Shown piece by piece: positions 44,484 through 52,982 of a DNA stretch of 64,000 nt. Numbering within the stretch: position 1 is the stretch's first letter; the number at the start of each line of letters is the position of its first letter. The translations under genes were made by a program, and so were the position numbers. Source of the DNA: Thiohalocapsa sp963704155 (GTDB lineage Bacteria; Pseudomonadota; Gammaproteobacteria; Chromatiales; Chromatiaceae); the NCBI GenBank assembly GCA_963704155.1, contig CAVPHF010000004.1, forward strand, positions 8,396 through 72,395, read 5' to 3'. Under the pieces are notes generated by a model, which saw only the letters and a program-made list of their open reading frames with translations, was not told where the DNA came from and searched no databases.

Positions 44484-44608
44484 TGTTAAGGCTTATCCGA
44501 CGCCTACCGCCGATTAGTGACGGTCGAGGATAGCGCCGGCACCAAAGCGTTAGCCGGAGGTTGGCAGATCAGCAGGACCGGCGGTAGGCGTCGGATAAGC
44601 CTTAACAT
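44483..44608. mobile_element. MITE-like element with perfect 30-bp inverted repeats
   Basis: The left arm at 44483-44512 (starting ATGTTAAGGCTTATCCGACG) is the exact reverse complement of the right arm at 44579-44608, with 66 bases between. Taking TGTTAAG...CTTAACA as the element ends, both sides are flanked by TGA, a possible 3-bp target duplication. The interior has no coding capacity. It lies between a gene remnant and the EHD-like GTPase gene. A miniature transposable element is the simplest reading; a very strong RNA hairpin is the alternative. Confidence 0.65.
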
Positions 44609-44753
44609 GAGCCGACAAAATCGACTCGCACTCCAGCGCAGTCTTCAGCCGAACATTGCGTCTCGATGCTTGCGACCGAGCCCATCGGCTTGGATTTCCG
44701 ATCCCGATCCCTATACCCACAGCTTTATATCCTTATCCCCTTCGCAACCCGTC

Positions 44754-46184
44754 ATGGAAAAAGTCGCTGACCAGATCCGCGGTTTCTACGACAACCTTCT
44801 CGACCCGCTAGCAAAAGAGTTCATGTTCCGACGTCCCCCCACTGTGGGCGAGTTGCGTCGGCCGCCGCAGGTCTTGCTCTTGGGCAATCATTCATCGGGA
44901 AAGTCCACTTTTGTGAACTATCTCCTGGGCGACGACGTTCAGAACACTGGCGTCGCTCCCACCGATGACGGGTTCACGATCATCACCCATGGCGCGACCG
45001 CGACCGAGCGCGATGGGGCTGCTGTCGTGAGTAATCCCGACTTACCCTATGAGGGGCTCCGGCCCTTTGGTAGCCAACTGGTCTCACATGTGCGGCTGAA
45101 GCTGCGCCCCGCTGAACTTTTGCAAACGGTGACGCTGATCGACAGCCCGGGCATGATCGATGCTGCCAAGGACGAGACCGGGCGTGGTTATGACTTCCCC
45201 GGTGTGGTGCGTTGGTTCGCCGAACGCGCCGACCTTGTGCTGGTCTTCTTTGATCCGGATAAGCCTGGGACGACGGGCGAAACACTCAAAGTCTTCCGCG
45301 AGTCCTTATCCGGCATCGACCATAAGATGCTGATCGTCTTGAACAAGGTGGATCAGTTCCAGAGCTTGCACGACTTCGCGCGGGCCTACGGAGCCCTCTG
45401 CTGGAACCTAGGAAAGGTGATCCCGCGCAAAGACTTGCCGATGATCTACAACACCTTTGTACCGGTGGTCGACAAGCCGAAGTCGCGCCTACCGATGGAG
45501 GACTTCGAGAAGGCGCGCAACGACCTGATCGGTGAGTTACGCCGTGCACCGACCCGGCGGATGGACAACCAGATCACACAGATCCAGGCCTATGCCGAGC
45601 GGCTGCGGCTGCACGCGATGGTGATCGGCGAGGCCGCCAACCGGCTAAGATCGGTCCGCGCGCGCTGGGTAGGTTTCTCGATCCTGTTCTTGGGCGGGCT
45701 GAGCGCTGCCGCCTTTGCCACGGGCATGGTTGTGGCGTTGCCAGGGATTGCATTGGCCGCGGTCCTGGCTTTCGTTTTTATCCGGTACATAACGCTCCCG
45801 CGGACCAAACGGCGTCTGATTGCTCGCTTCGACCAGATTTTCGAAGAGCTGCATGATCGAGAGTTGTTGTTGCGCGACCGGGCGGAGGACCTGCGCATGA
45901 TGTGGGAAGAGGTCAGCCCACGCGCCCGCGAGATTGCTGAAAAGCGCGGCCTTCAGTCGTTCGAGAAGATGCGTTGGGACGACCGCGAACGCCTTGAGGA
46001 ACTGACGGGCAAGCTAATCCCGCAGCTGCGGAGCGGGCTCTACAACGCGATGCGTGATAACGAGGCGCCAGCACCCGCGTTGGAGCAGGATCGCCCGGCG
46101 ACGTTCCCCGCACCAGAGCCGCCCCGTCCGCGACTGGTCGAAGGCGTCGGGTCAGACAAACCCAAGCGTAAGACTTTCTTCTGA
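44754..46184 (+). CDS. EHD/dynamin-like GTPase with two membrane helices
   Basis: The 476-residue GTPase has P-loop LLLGNHSSGKSTFVNYLLG (about residues 44-62), switch I region APTDDGFTII, G3 LIDSPGMID and G4 LNKVDQF. This sequence style is that of EHD-type dynamin-superfamily proteins. Two hydrophobic helices follow (about 304-350, VGFSILFLGGLSAAAFATG and VALPGIALAAVLAFVFI), then a charged coiled-coil region and a Pro-rich tail. The frame is open back to 44517, but ATG 44754 (MEKVADQIRGFYDNLL) fits the family start. No clear ribosome site is seen. Bacterial relatives remodel membranes; the role here is unknown. Its neighbours are all remnants or mobile sequence. Confidence 0.75.
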   Translation: MEKVADQIRGFYDNLLDPLAKEFMFRRPPTVGELRRPPQVLLLGNHSSGKSTFVNYLLGDDVQNTGVAPTDDGFTIITHGATATERDGAAVVSNPDLPYEGLRPFGSQLVSHVRLKLRPAELLQTVTLIDSPGMIDAAKDETGRGYDFPGVVRWFAERADLVLVFFDPDKPGTTGETLKVFRESLSGIDHKMLIVLNKVDQFQSLHDFARAYGALCWNLGKVIPRKDLPMIYNTFVPVVDKPKSRLPMEDFEKARNDLIGELRRAPTRRMDNQITQIQAYAERLRLHAMVIGEAANRLRSVRARWVGFSILFLGGLSAAAFATGMVVALPGIALAAVLAFVFIRYITLPRTKRRLIARFDQIFEELHDRELLLRDRAEDLRMMWEEVSPRAREIAEKRGLQSFEKMRWDDRERLEELTGKLIPQLRSGLYNAMRDNEAPAPALEQDRPATFPAPEPPRPRLVEGVGSDKPKRKTFF

Positions 46185-46248
46185 GTTCAGCAGGCTGGGG
46201 CGGGTTGACCTGGTCCAACCCGCGAATGTCTGGACGCGCACGCTCGGC

Positions 46249-46554
46249 CTATACGCTTGTCAGGGTCTCTACGTGGCGATCATCCTGGGCGGTGCCCGTG
46301 TCGATGGTCGTTCCGGGTTCCAGCAGGGTCACTTCGCAGGTGTTGGTCAATGCAACAGGGCAGTGTTGGACCCCGTGCGGGACGACGATGAACTCCCCTT
46401 TTTCGACGACCTATTCGCGGTCGCGAAACTTCGGCGACAATCGGCCTCGGTTGACGAGAAACAACTCGGTTTCATGCTCGTGGTAATGCCAGTTGAAAGC
46501 CCCTTCGAACTCGGGCCAGCTTGATCCCGACAGACGGCCGAGATCAAAGCGGGG
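46249..46554 (-). pseudogene. Cupin-domain protein broken by an in-frame stop
   Basis: Reading the minus strand from 46554, one frame gives SSWPEFEGAFNWHYHEHETE, then LFLVNRGRLSPKFRDRE. A TAG codon follows, and then VVEKGEFIVVPHGVQHCPVA and TLLEPGTTIDTGTAQDD to a stop at 46249. Both cupin motifs are present: H-x-H-x4-E in motif 1 and P-x-G-x2-H in motif 2. The stop between them, and the lack of a start, mark it as a pseudogene. Confidence 0.7.
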
Positions 46555-46677
46555 TCATCTGACACCTCCGACCGATAGGTCAGGAGGTCTCGCCCATGGA
46601 CGCCCTCGCGTTGCGCCAACTGAACCTTTGAGCCCATCTGGGTAGGCTAAAGGTTTGTGTGCACAGCGAGCGAAATG

Positions 46678-46731
46678 ATGAAGCTATCCGAAGCAGACGA
46701 GTCACGCATCATCGAGACGGTATGGGAATAG
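46678..46731 (+). pseudogene. N-terminal remnant of a TIGR03643/DUF2805-type protein
   Basis: ATG 46678 opens MKLSEADESRIIETVWE and then stops at TAG 46729-46731. This matches the first residues of the small TIGR03643 family, which normally continues AWEDRTPFEAIE for about 70 more residues. Only the start survives. Confidence 0.5.
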
Positions 46732-46809
46732 CGTATTGTCGGCTAGCCTGATTATCACCGCTGCCGCATCGACACGTCTGGATAACGCCAAACAGGCCGA
46801 GCTGAGCCG

Positions 46810-47080
46810 TCAGTCCGCGCGACTTCTGGACATTAGCTTCTTCCCGTCTGGCCCCAATTCCCTCTTGGGCGAGACATGCCGGTAGAGCGTCTGGCGGGTA
46901 ACACCCAACTCCTCGCAGAGCCGGCCGCGCTGGGTCTCCGGCTGTCCCATCGCGGCCATTGCTAGGCGTAGCTTCGCCGCCGTCATCTTGAAGGGGCGCC
47001 CGCCCATGCGCCCCCGCGCACGGGCCGATGCAAGGCCGGCTACGGTGCGCTCGGAGGTCAGCTCACGCTCGAACTCCGCG
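46810..47080 (-). pseudogene. Serine recombinase (resolvase/invertase), C-terminal fragment
   Basis: Reading from about 47080 on the minus strand gives EFERELTSERTVAGLASARA, then GRPFK and the C-terminal helix-turn-helix LCEELGVTRQTLYRHVSPKR. That is the end of a Tn3-resolvase/Hin-type serine recombinase. The catalytic N-terminal domain with its Ser is missing. The homology breaks exactly at the 20-bp palindrome 47081-47100. Confidence 0.75.
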
Positions 47081-47100
47081 TTATGCGGTGCACCGCATAA
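47081..47100. repeat. Perfect 20-bp palindrome at the recombinase breakpoint
   Basis: TTATGCGGTGCACCGCATAA is its own reverse complement. It abuts the point where the serine recombinase homology ends. It could be a recombination core site, an operator or an element end. Confidence 0.7.
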
Positions 47101-47247
47101 TCGTTCCGTTGATTGTCAGACCCCAACCAAGCTGGTACGTCTTGAACCATGCTGGTAGCTTCGGGGTGTCGACGTGATCCAGCGTGAGCTGTCGACGATC
47201 CGCCGCCAGAGCAACTGCGGCGGTGAAACAACAGCAGCGGTGATGCG

Positions 47248-50200
47248 ATGAACGACGAAGCGCAAACCCATCCGTCCGCGGGATCGAGACACGGGCCGCG
47301 GTCCGCGCACGCTACGGCGTCGACGAGGCCGAGGTCGTGCGCGATCTCGTCGACCCGGCTGGGGCTCGCGCCAGAGCGGCGCGACGCCGTCGTGGAGGCG
47401 GCAGCGACGCTGATCCAGCGCGTCCGCGACGACACCAACCCGACCATGATGGAGGCCTTCCTCGACGAATACGGGCTCTCCACCGACGAAGGCGTCGGCC
47501 TCATGTGCCTGGCCGAGGCGCTGCTGCGCGTACCCGATGCCGAGACCATCGACGACCTGATCGAAGACAAGATCGCGCCGTCGGACTGGAGTGCGCATCT
47601 CGGGCAATCCTTCTCGCCGCTGGTCAACGCGTCGACCTGGGCGCTGATGCTGACCGGGCGCATTCTCGACGATGATCCCTCGAAGCCGGCATCCGGCGCG
47701 CGCCGGCTGATCAAGCGCCTCGGCGAGCCCCTGGTGCGCACCGCGGTCGCACGGGCGATGCGCATCATGGGCCAGCAATTCGTCCTCGGCCAGACCATCG
47801 AAGAGGGCATCAAGCGCGGCGAGGCGCTGCGCAAAAAGGGCTATACCTATTCGTACGACATGCTCGGCGAGGGCGCCCGAACCGAGGCGGATGCGCAGGC
47901 CTTCTTCGACAGCTACGCCCACGCGATCTCGCGGATCGCGAAGGTCGCGGACGGCGATATCCGCGACAACCCAGGGATCTCGGTCAAGCTCTCGGCGCTG
48001 TCGCCGCGTTATCTGACCACGCAGCGCAAGGCGGTCGAGGGGCAGGTGATCCCGCGGTGTCTGGAGCTGGCGCGGATGGCGGCAAGGGCCGGGGTCGGTT
48101 TCAACATCGACGCCGAGGAACAGGACCGGCTGGATGTCTCGCTGGACGTCATCGATGCCGTGCTGTCGGATCAGAGCCTCGAGGGTTGGGACGGCTTCGG
48201 CGTCGTCGTTCAGGCCTATGGCAAACGCGCGCCCGAGGTGCTGCGGCATCTCTACGCGCTGGCCGAGCGACTCGACCGCAAGATCATGGTGCGCCTGGTC
48301 AAGGGCGCCTACTGGGATACGGAGATCAAGCTGGCGCAGGAACTCGGGGCGGCGTCCTATCCGGTGTTCACGCGCAAGGTGAATACCGATCTGTCCTACA
48401 TGTCCTGCGCGCGGATGCTGCTCGACATGCGCGACCGGGTCTATGCGCAGTTCGCGACCCACAACGCCCACACCTGCGCGGCGGTCCTCGAGATGGCGGG
48501 CAGCGACCGCGACAACTTCGAGTTTCAGCGCCTGCACGGCATGGGCGAATCCCTGCACGAGATCGTCCGCTCGCAGGCCGGGACACGCTGCCGCATCTAC
48601 GCGCCCTGCGGGCCACACAAGGACCTGCTGGCCTACCTCGTGCGGCGCCTGTTGGAGAACGGCGCCAACTCGAGCTTCGTCAACCAGATCGTCAACGATG
48701 ACATCCCGCCGGAGGTCATCGCCGCCGACCCGGTGGCGCGGGCGCTGGCGAACGATCCGATCCAGAACCCCGCCATCCGCCTGCCGCGCGACCTGTTCCA
48801 GCCGGGGCGCGAGAACTCCAAGGGCTATCGACTGGAAGAGCCGGCGAGCGCGCTGGAACTCATCGAGGCGCGCAACCGCTTCGCCGACACGCACTGGACG
48901 GCGCGGCCGGTCCTCGCCGACGACGCCGCGCCGGAGGGGGCCGCCAAAGCCGTGCGTTCGCCGGCGGACGGCCGTCTGGTCGGGCAGGTGCACGAGGCCA
49001 CCGGGGCCGAAGTGGCGCGCGCGCTCGACGCGGCGCAGGACGGGTTCGAGCAATGGTCCGCCACCCCGGTCGCGGAGCGCGCGGCGGTGCTGCGTCGGAT
49101 CGCGGACCTGTACGAAGCACACATGGCCGAGTTCTGCGCCATCGCCGCGCGCGAGGCCGGCAAGATCCTGCTCGACGGCGTGGCCGAGGTGCGCGAGGCG
49201 GTCGATTTCCTGCGCTACTACGCCAATGAAGCGGAGCGCATCGAGGCCGAGGAGCAGGGCACGGCGCGCGGCGTCTTCGTCTGCATCAGCCCATGGAACT
49301 TCCCGCTGGCCATCTACACCGGGCAGATCGCGGCCGCGCTGGCCGCGGGCAACGCCGTGCTGGCGAAACCGGCCGAACAGACGCCCATCATCGCCACACG
49401 CGCGGCGGAGCTGTTCCGCGAGGCCGGCGTGCCGAAGGCGGCCTTTCAGCTGTTGCCGGGCGACGGCCCGACGGTGGGCGGACCGCTGACGTCGGACCCG
49501 CGCATCGCCGGTGTCTGTTTCACCGGCTCGACCGAGACGGCGCAGCGCATCTATACCGCGCTGGCCGCGAATGCGCGCGCCGATGCCGTGCTGATCGCCG
49601 AAACCGGCGGACTCAACGCGATGATCGTCGATTCCACCGCGCTGCCGGAACAGGCGGTGGACGACATCGTCGCCTCGTCCTTCCAGTCGGCGGGGCAGCG
49701 CTGCTCGGCGTTGCGGATGCTCTATGTCCAGGAAGAGACCAAAGACCGGATGATCGAGATGCTCAAGGGCGCCATGGACGCGCTGGTCACCGGCGACCCC
49801 TGGTCGCTCGACACCGACATCGCGCCGGTCATCGATGCCGAGGCCCAGGCCGATATCTCCGCCTATGTCGATGCGCAGGCCGACCAGGGGCGCCTGTTGA
49901 AACGTCTCGACGCACCGAGTGACGGCACCTACGTCGGCGCCGCGCTGGTGGAGGTCGACGGCATCGACGATCTCGAGCGCGAGGTCTTCGGCCCGGTCCT
50001 GCATGTGGCCAGCTTCAAGGCGCAGGACATCGACAAGACCGTCGATGCGATCAACGCCCGCGGCTTCGGCCTGACCTTTGGCCTGCACACCCGCATCGAC
50101 GACCGCGTGCAGCAGGTCGTCGACCGCATCCATGTCGGCAACATCTACGTCAACCGCAATCAGATCGGCGCCATCGTCGGCAGCCAGCCCTTCGGTGGCG

Positions 50201-50907
50201 AGGGGCTGTCCGGCACCGGGCCGAAGGCGGGCGGGCCGAACTACGTCAACCGTTTCCGCCGGACCGAGCCGCTGGCGGAACACCCCGAGCCGAGCGCCGA
50301 GGCCGTATCAGCAGATCGGATCGCCGCGGCGCTGACCGCGATCGATGCAAGCGCCTGGGCCGCCCGCAATGACCGCGTCCAGGTCCTGCGGCGGGCGCTC
50401 AGCGGCGCGGGTGCCTTGGTGCGACGCGCCGTGAACGCCGCGGCGGCGTTCGACAATGGCCACTTCGAACTGCCCGGGCCGACCGGGGAGTCGAACCGCC
50501 TATCCATGCCGCCGAAGGGGCCGGTGCTGTGCCTTGGGCCGGAGATCGACACCGCGCTGGCGCAGGCGGCGCAGGCACTCGCGGCCGGCTGTCCGGTGCT
50601 GATCGTCGCAACCGGCGCCGAGGCCGCGTCGGCGCCGCTGGTGCGGGCCGGTGCGCCGGTGGCGGCGATCGACGGCAGCCTAGCGCCCGAGGCGCTGGCC
50701 CAGCTGCCCGGCCTGGTCGCGGTTGCGGCCGCCGGGGATTCGGATTGGACGCGCGCCCTGAGACGCGCCCTCGCGCGCCGGGATGGGCGCATCGTCCTGC
50801 TCGAGACAGAGGTCATCTGTCCCGCGCGCTTCTACGCAGAGCGGCACATCTGCATCGACACGACGGCAGCCGGCGGCAATACCAGCCTGCTGGCCGCTGT
50901 TGCCTGA
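47248..50907 (+). CDS. putA: Bifunctional proline dehydrogenase / P5C dehydrogenase PutA
   Basis: It oxidises proline to glutamate through P5C. The 1219-residue chain has an FAD-dependent PRODH barrel (MVRLVKGAYWDTEIKLAQELG, FATHNAHTCAAVLEMA, YLVRRLLENGANSSFV). The ALDH domain carries ISPWNFPLAIYTGQIAAAL, FTGSTETAQRI, LIAETGGLNAMIV and the catalytic Cys in SAGQRCSALRM. A C-terminal ALDH-like domain ends GGNTSLLA. There is no N-terminal RHH DNA-binding domain. Near the start, residues about 14-38 appear out of frame: the alternative frame reads AAVRARYGVDEAEVVRDLVD, the expected PutA sequence, before the annotated frame resumes at LGLAPERRD. Two compensating indels or an annotation-frame problem are implied. 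putP follows at 30 bases. Confidence 0.92.
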   Translation: MNDEAQTHPSAGSRHGPRSAHATASTRPRSCAISSTRLGLAPERRDAVVEAAATLIQRVRDDTNPTMMEAFLDEYGLSTDEGVGLMCLAEALLRVPDAETIDDLIEDKIAPSDWSAHLGQSFSPLVNASTWALMLTGRILDDDPSKPASGARRLIKRLGEPLVRTAVARAMRIMGQQFVLGQTIEEGIKRGEALRKKGYTYSYDMLGEGARTEADAQAFFDSYAHAISRIAKVADGDIRDNPGISVKLSALSPRYLTTQRKAVEGQVIPRCLELARMAARAGVGFNIDAEEQDRLDVSLDVIDAVLSDQSLEGWDGFGVVVQAYGKRAPEVLRHLYALAERLDRKIMVRLVKGAYWDTEIKLAQELGAASYPVFTRKVNTDLSYMSCARMLLDMRDRVYAQFATHNAHTCAAVLEMAGSDRDNFEFQRLHGMGESLHEIVRSQAGTRCRIYAPCGPHKDLLAYLVRRLLENGANSSFVNQIVNDDIPPEVIAADPVARALANDPIQNPAIRLPRDLFQPGRENSKGYRLEEPASALELIEARNRFADTHWTARPVLADDAAPEGAAKAVRSPADGRLVGQVHEATGAEVARALDAAQDGFEQWSATPVAERAAVLRRIADLYEAHMAEFCAIAAREAGKILLDGVAEVREAVDFLRYYANEAERIEAEEQGTARGVFVCISPWNFPLAIYTGQIAAALAAGNAVLAKPAEQTPIIATRAAELFREAGVPKAAFQLLPGDGPTVGGPLTSDPRIAGVCFTGSTETAQRIYTALAANARADAVLIAETGGLNAMIVDSTALPEQAVDDIVASSFQSAGQRCSALRMLYVQEETKDRMIEMLKGAMDALVTGDPWSLDTDIAPVIDAEAQADISAYVDAQADQGRLLKRLDAPSDGTYVGAALVEVDGIDDLEREVFGPVLHVASFKAQDIDKTVDAINARGFGLTFGLHTRIDDRVQQVVDRIHVGNIYVNRNQIGAIVGSQPFGGEGLSGTGPKAGGPNYVNRFRRTEPLAEHPEPSAEAVSADRIAAALTAIDASAWAARNDRVQVLRRALSGAGALVRRAVNAAAAFDNGHFELPGPTGESNRLSMPPKGPVLCLGPEIDTALAQAAQALAAGCPVLIVATGAEAASAPLVRAGAPVAAIDGSLAPEALAQLPGLVAVAAAGDSDWTRALRRALARRDGRIVLLETEVICPARFYAERHICIDTTAAGGNTSLLAAVA

Positions 50908-50937
50908 CCCCCCACAACAGACCAAAGGAGAGACAGG

Positions 50938-52410
50938 ATGCAGACGGGCATCTGGATCAGCCTGACCATCTATTTCGTTGCCATGCTCGGCATCGGCTTT
51001 TACGCCTGGAAGAAATCGACCGCCGATTCCGAGCAATACATGCTCGGCGGACGCGACCTGCCGCCGGCGGTCGCCGCGCTGTCCGCCGGCGCGTCGGACA
51101 TGTCGGGCTGGCTGCTGCTCGGTCTGCCCGGCGCGCTCTACGCGGCCGGACTGGTCGAGGCCTGGATCGGGATCGGCCTGTTCATCGGCGCCCTGATCAA
51201 CTGGATCGTCGTCGCGCCGAGGCTGCGCGAGCAGACCGAGCGCTACGACAATGCCCTGACCATCCCGGAATTCCTCGGCAACCGTTTTCCGAGCCGGGCC
51301 ACGGCGCTGCGCATGGTGTCCGCGGCCATCGTCGTGCTGTTCTTCGCCGTCTACACGGCCTCCGGCCTGGTTGCGGGCGGCAAGCTCTTTTCCACCGCCT
51401 TTGGCGGCTACTACGAGACCGGTGTTTGGCTGACGCTGGGCATCGTGCTCGCCTATACGGTCGTCGGCGGCTTTCTCGCCGTCTGCCTGACGGATTTCGT
51501 TCAGGGCGTCATCATGATGCTGGCGCTGATCCTCATGCCGGTCGTCGTGCTCTATGCCGGCGATGGCGGCGGTTTCGCGCAGGCGGGCCAGACGCTGTCC
51601 AATGTCGAGGGCTTCACCCTGTCGTGGTGGACGCCGGAGATGACCATCATCGGCTGGCTGTCGCTGATGGCCTGGGGGCTCGGCTATTTCGGCCAGCCGC
51701 ATATCATCGTGCGCTTCATGGCCGTCAGGACCGTCAAGGAAGTGCCCACCGCGCGCAACATCGCCATGCTGTGGATGGCCATTTCGCTGATCGGGGCCAT
51801 TGGCGTCGGTGTCTTCGGCCGCGCCTATACCCAGCGCAACGGAATCGTCTTGGAAGACCCTGAGACCATCTTCATCCTGCTCGCCGAGACGCTGTTCCCC
51901 GCGCTCATCACCGGTTTCCTGTTCGCCGCGCTGCTGGCGGCGATCATGTCGACCGTGTCGAGTCAGCTGTTGGTGTCGTCGTCGTCGCTGGCCGAAGACG
52001 TCTACCGGCTGTTGGTCAACAAAAAGGCCAGCGACAAGGCGATCGTGACCGTCGGCCGCATCGCGGTCGTGGCGGTGGGCGCCGTGGCCGCGCTGATCGC
52101 GAGCGATCCCGACAGCAAGGTGCTCGGCCTGGTCGCCAACGCCTGGGCCGGCTTCGGCGCCGCATTCGGGCCGCTGATGATCCTGTCCCTGACCTGGAGC
52201 CGAATGACCGGCACCGGCGCCGTCGCGGGGCTCGTCGTCGGCGCGCTGACGGTGATCGCCTGGATCGCCCTCGGCTGGAACGCCAGTTTCCTCGGCGGCC
52301 CGGGCATCTACGAGATCATCCCCGGCTTCCTCTTCGCCATGGCCGCCATCGTCATCGTCAGCCTCGCCACCGAGGCCAAAGGCGAATTCCGCCCGATTGC
52401 CGGCGACTGA
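50938..52410 (+). CDS. putP: Sodium/proline symporter PutP
   Basis: Sodium-coupled proline uptake (SSS family), inner membrane, 490 residues and about 13 helices. Landmarks are YMLGGRDLPPAVAALSAGASDMSGWLL near the N-terminus, GLGYFGQPHIIVRFMA, and the sodium-site helix AAIMSTVSSQLLVSSSSLAED. AAAGGAGA lies before ATG 50938. It forms an operon with putA. Confidence 0.95.
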   Translation: MQTGIWISLTIYFVAMLGIGFYAWKKSTADSEQYMLGGRDLPPAVAALSAGASDMSGWLLLGLPGALYAAGLVEAWIGIGLFIGALINWIVVAPRLREQTERYDNALTIPEFLGNRFPSRATALRMVSAAIVVLFFAVYTASGLVAGGKLFSTAFGGYYETGVWLTLGIVLAYTVVGGFLAVCLTDFVQGVIMMLALILMPVVVLYAGDGGGFAQAGQTLSNVEGFTLSWWTPEMTIIGWLSLMAWGLGYFGQPHIIVRFMAVRTVKEVPTARNIAMLWMAISLIGAIGVGVFGRAYTQRNGIVLEDPETIFILLAETLFPALITGFLFAALLAAIMSTVSSQLLVSSSSLAEDVYRLLVNKKASDKAIVTVGRIAVVAVGAVAALIASDPDSKVLGLVANAWAGFGAAFGPLMILSLTWSRMTGTGAVAGLVVGALTVIAWIALGWNASFLGGPGIYEIIPGFLFAMAAIVIVSLATEAKGEFRPIAGD

Positions 52411-52512
52411 CACCGACTCGCCGGATTGGGACCTGAAATTGCCGGATGGGGCACGGATGCCCTGGCAAGGGCAGCCGAGGAGACCACGGATTTCGGCCCC
52501 TCTGCCGTGACC

Positions 52513-52644
52513 GGACTGGATCAGCTCAGTCGGCAGCCGCTTGAGATAGCTCAGGGACGAATAGCCAGTGCCGAAATCATCGATGGCGAGCTCAATCCCC
52601 ATCTCGCGGAGCTCGCGCAGGACCTCCAGCGTGTGCTCGGACGC
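52513..52644 (-). pseudogene. EAL-domain fragment
   Basis: On the minus strand a 44-residue stretch reads TLEVLRELREMGIELAIDDF, then GTGYSSLSYLKRLPTELI. This is the central part of a cyclic-di-GMP phosphodiesterase EAL domain, including the metal-binding DDFGTGYSSL motif. Nothing else of the 250-residue domain is present on either side. Confidence 0.75.
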
Positions 52645-52719
52645 CCGCGTGACGGGGTTTTTGGCCCAAACCGGCAATTTTCTGCACCTGCTTGCCGCCG
52701 GATGCGACTTGTCGCTGGG

Positions 52720-52870
52720 AAAGGCGACGCGACATCTTGAGGTAGTAGCGGGCTTCAACATCGATACCCGGAGCCAATTGCGTCAGCTTGAGACCGTCCT
52801 CGCGCAAGCGGGGAAGACGCAACGCTTGGTGACGAGATGCACGCAGCGGCCCTCGCGGCTCGGCGCAGAT
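52720..52870 (-). pseudogene. C-terminal fragment of an acetate/propionate CoA-transferase-like protein
   Basis: In two overlapping minus frames the sequence reads REGRCVHLVTKRCVF and then, after a frameshift near 52810, REDGLKLTQLAPGIDVEARYY. This matches the conserved end of YdiF-type CoA-transferases (V-T-E-R-C-V-F ... G-L-x-L-x-E-x-A-P-G-I-D). Only the last 40 or so residues can be followed. Confidence 0.55.
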
Positions 52871-52982
52871 GTCCGCAGAGCCGCGGCTGCGGATGCGTAC
52901 TTGCGCCTTCATGCAGCGCTTGACCCGTGCTATTAAAAATCCAGGCTTCAACCGAGGCCGATGCTTCGAAGGTCCCGACCGC

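Noticed and set aside
47116..50283. A 1055-codon open frame on the minus strand
   Set aside because: It is exactly antisense to putA, whose families and motifs are clear. High GC content creates long antisense frames, and this one matches no domain.
50680..52761. A 693-codon minus-strand frame over putP
   Set aside because: Its bulk is antisense to putP and the end of putA. Only its first part, the EAL fragment at 52513-52644, has real homology and is listed separately.
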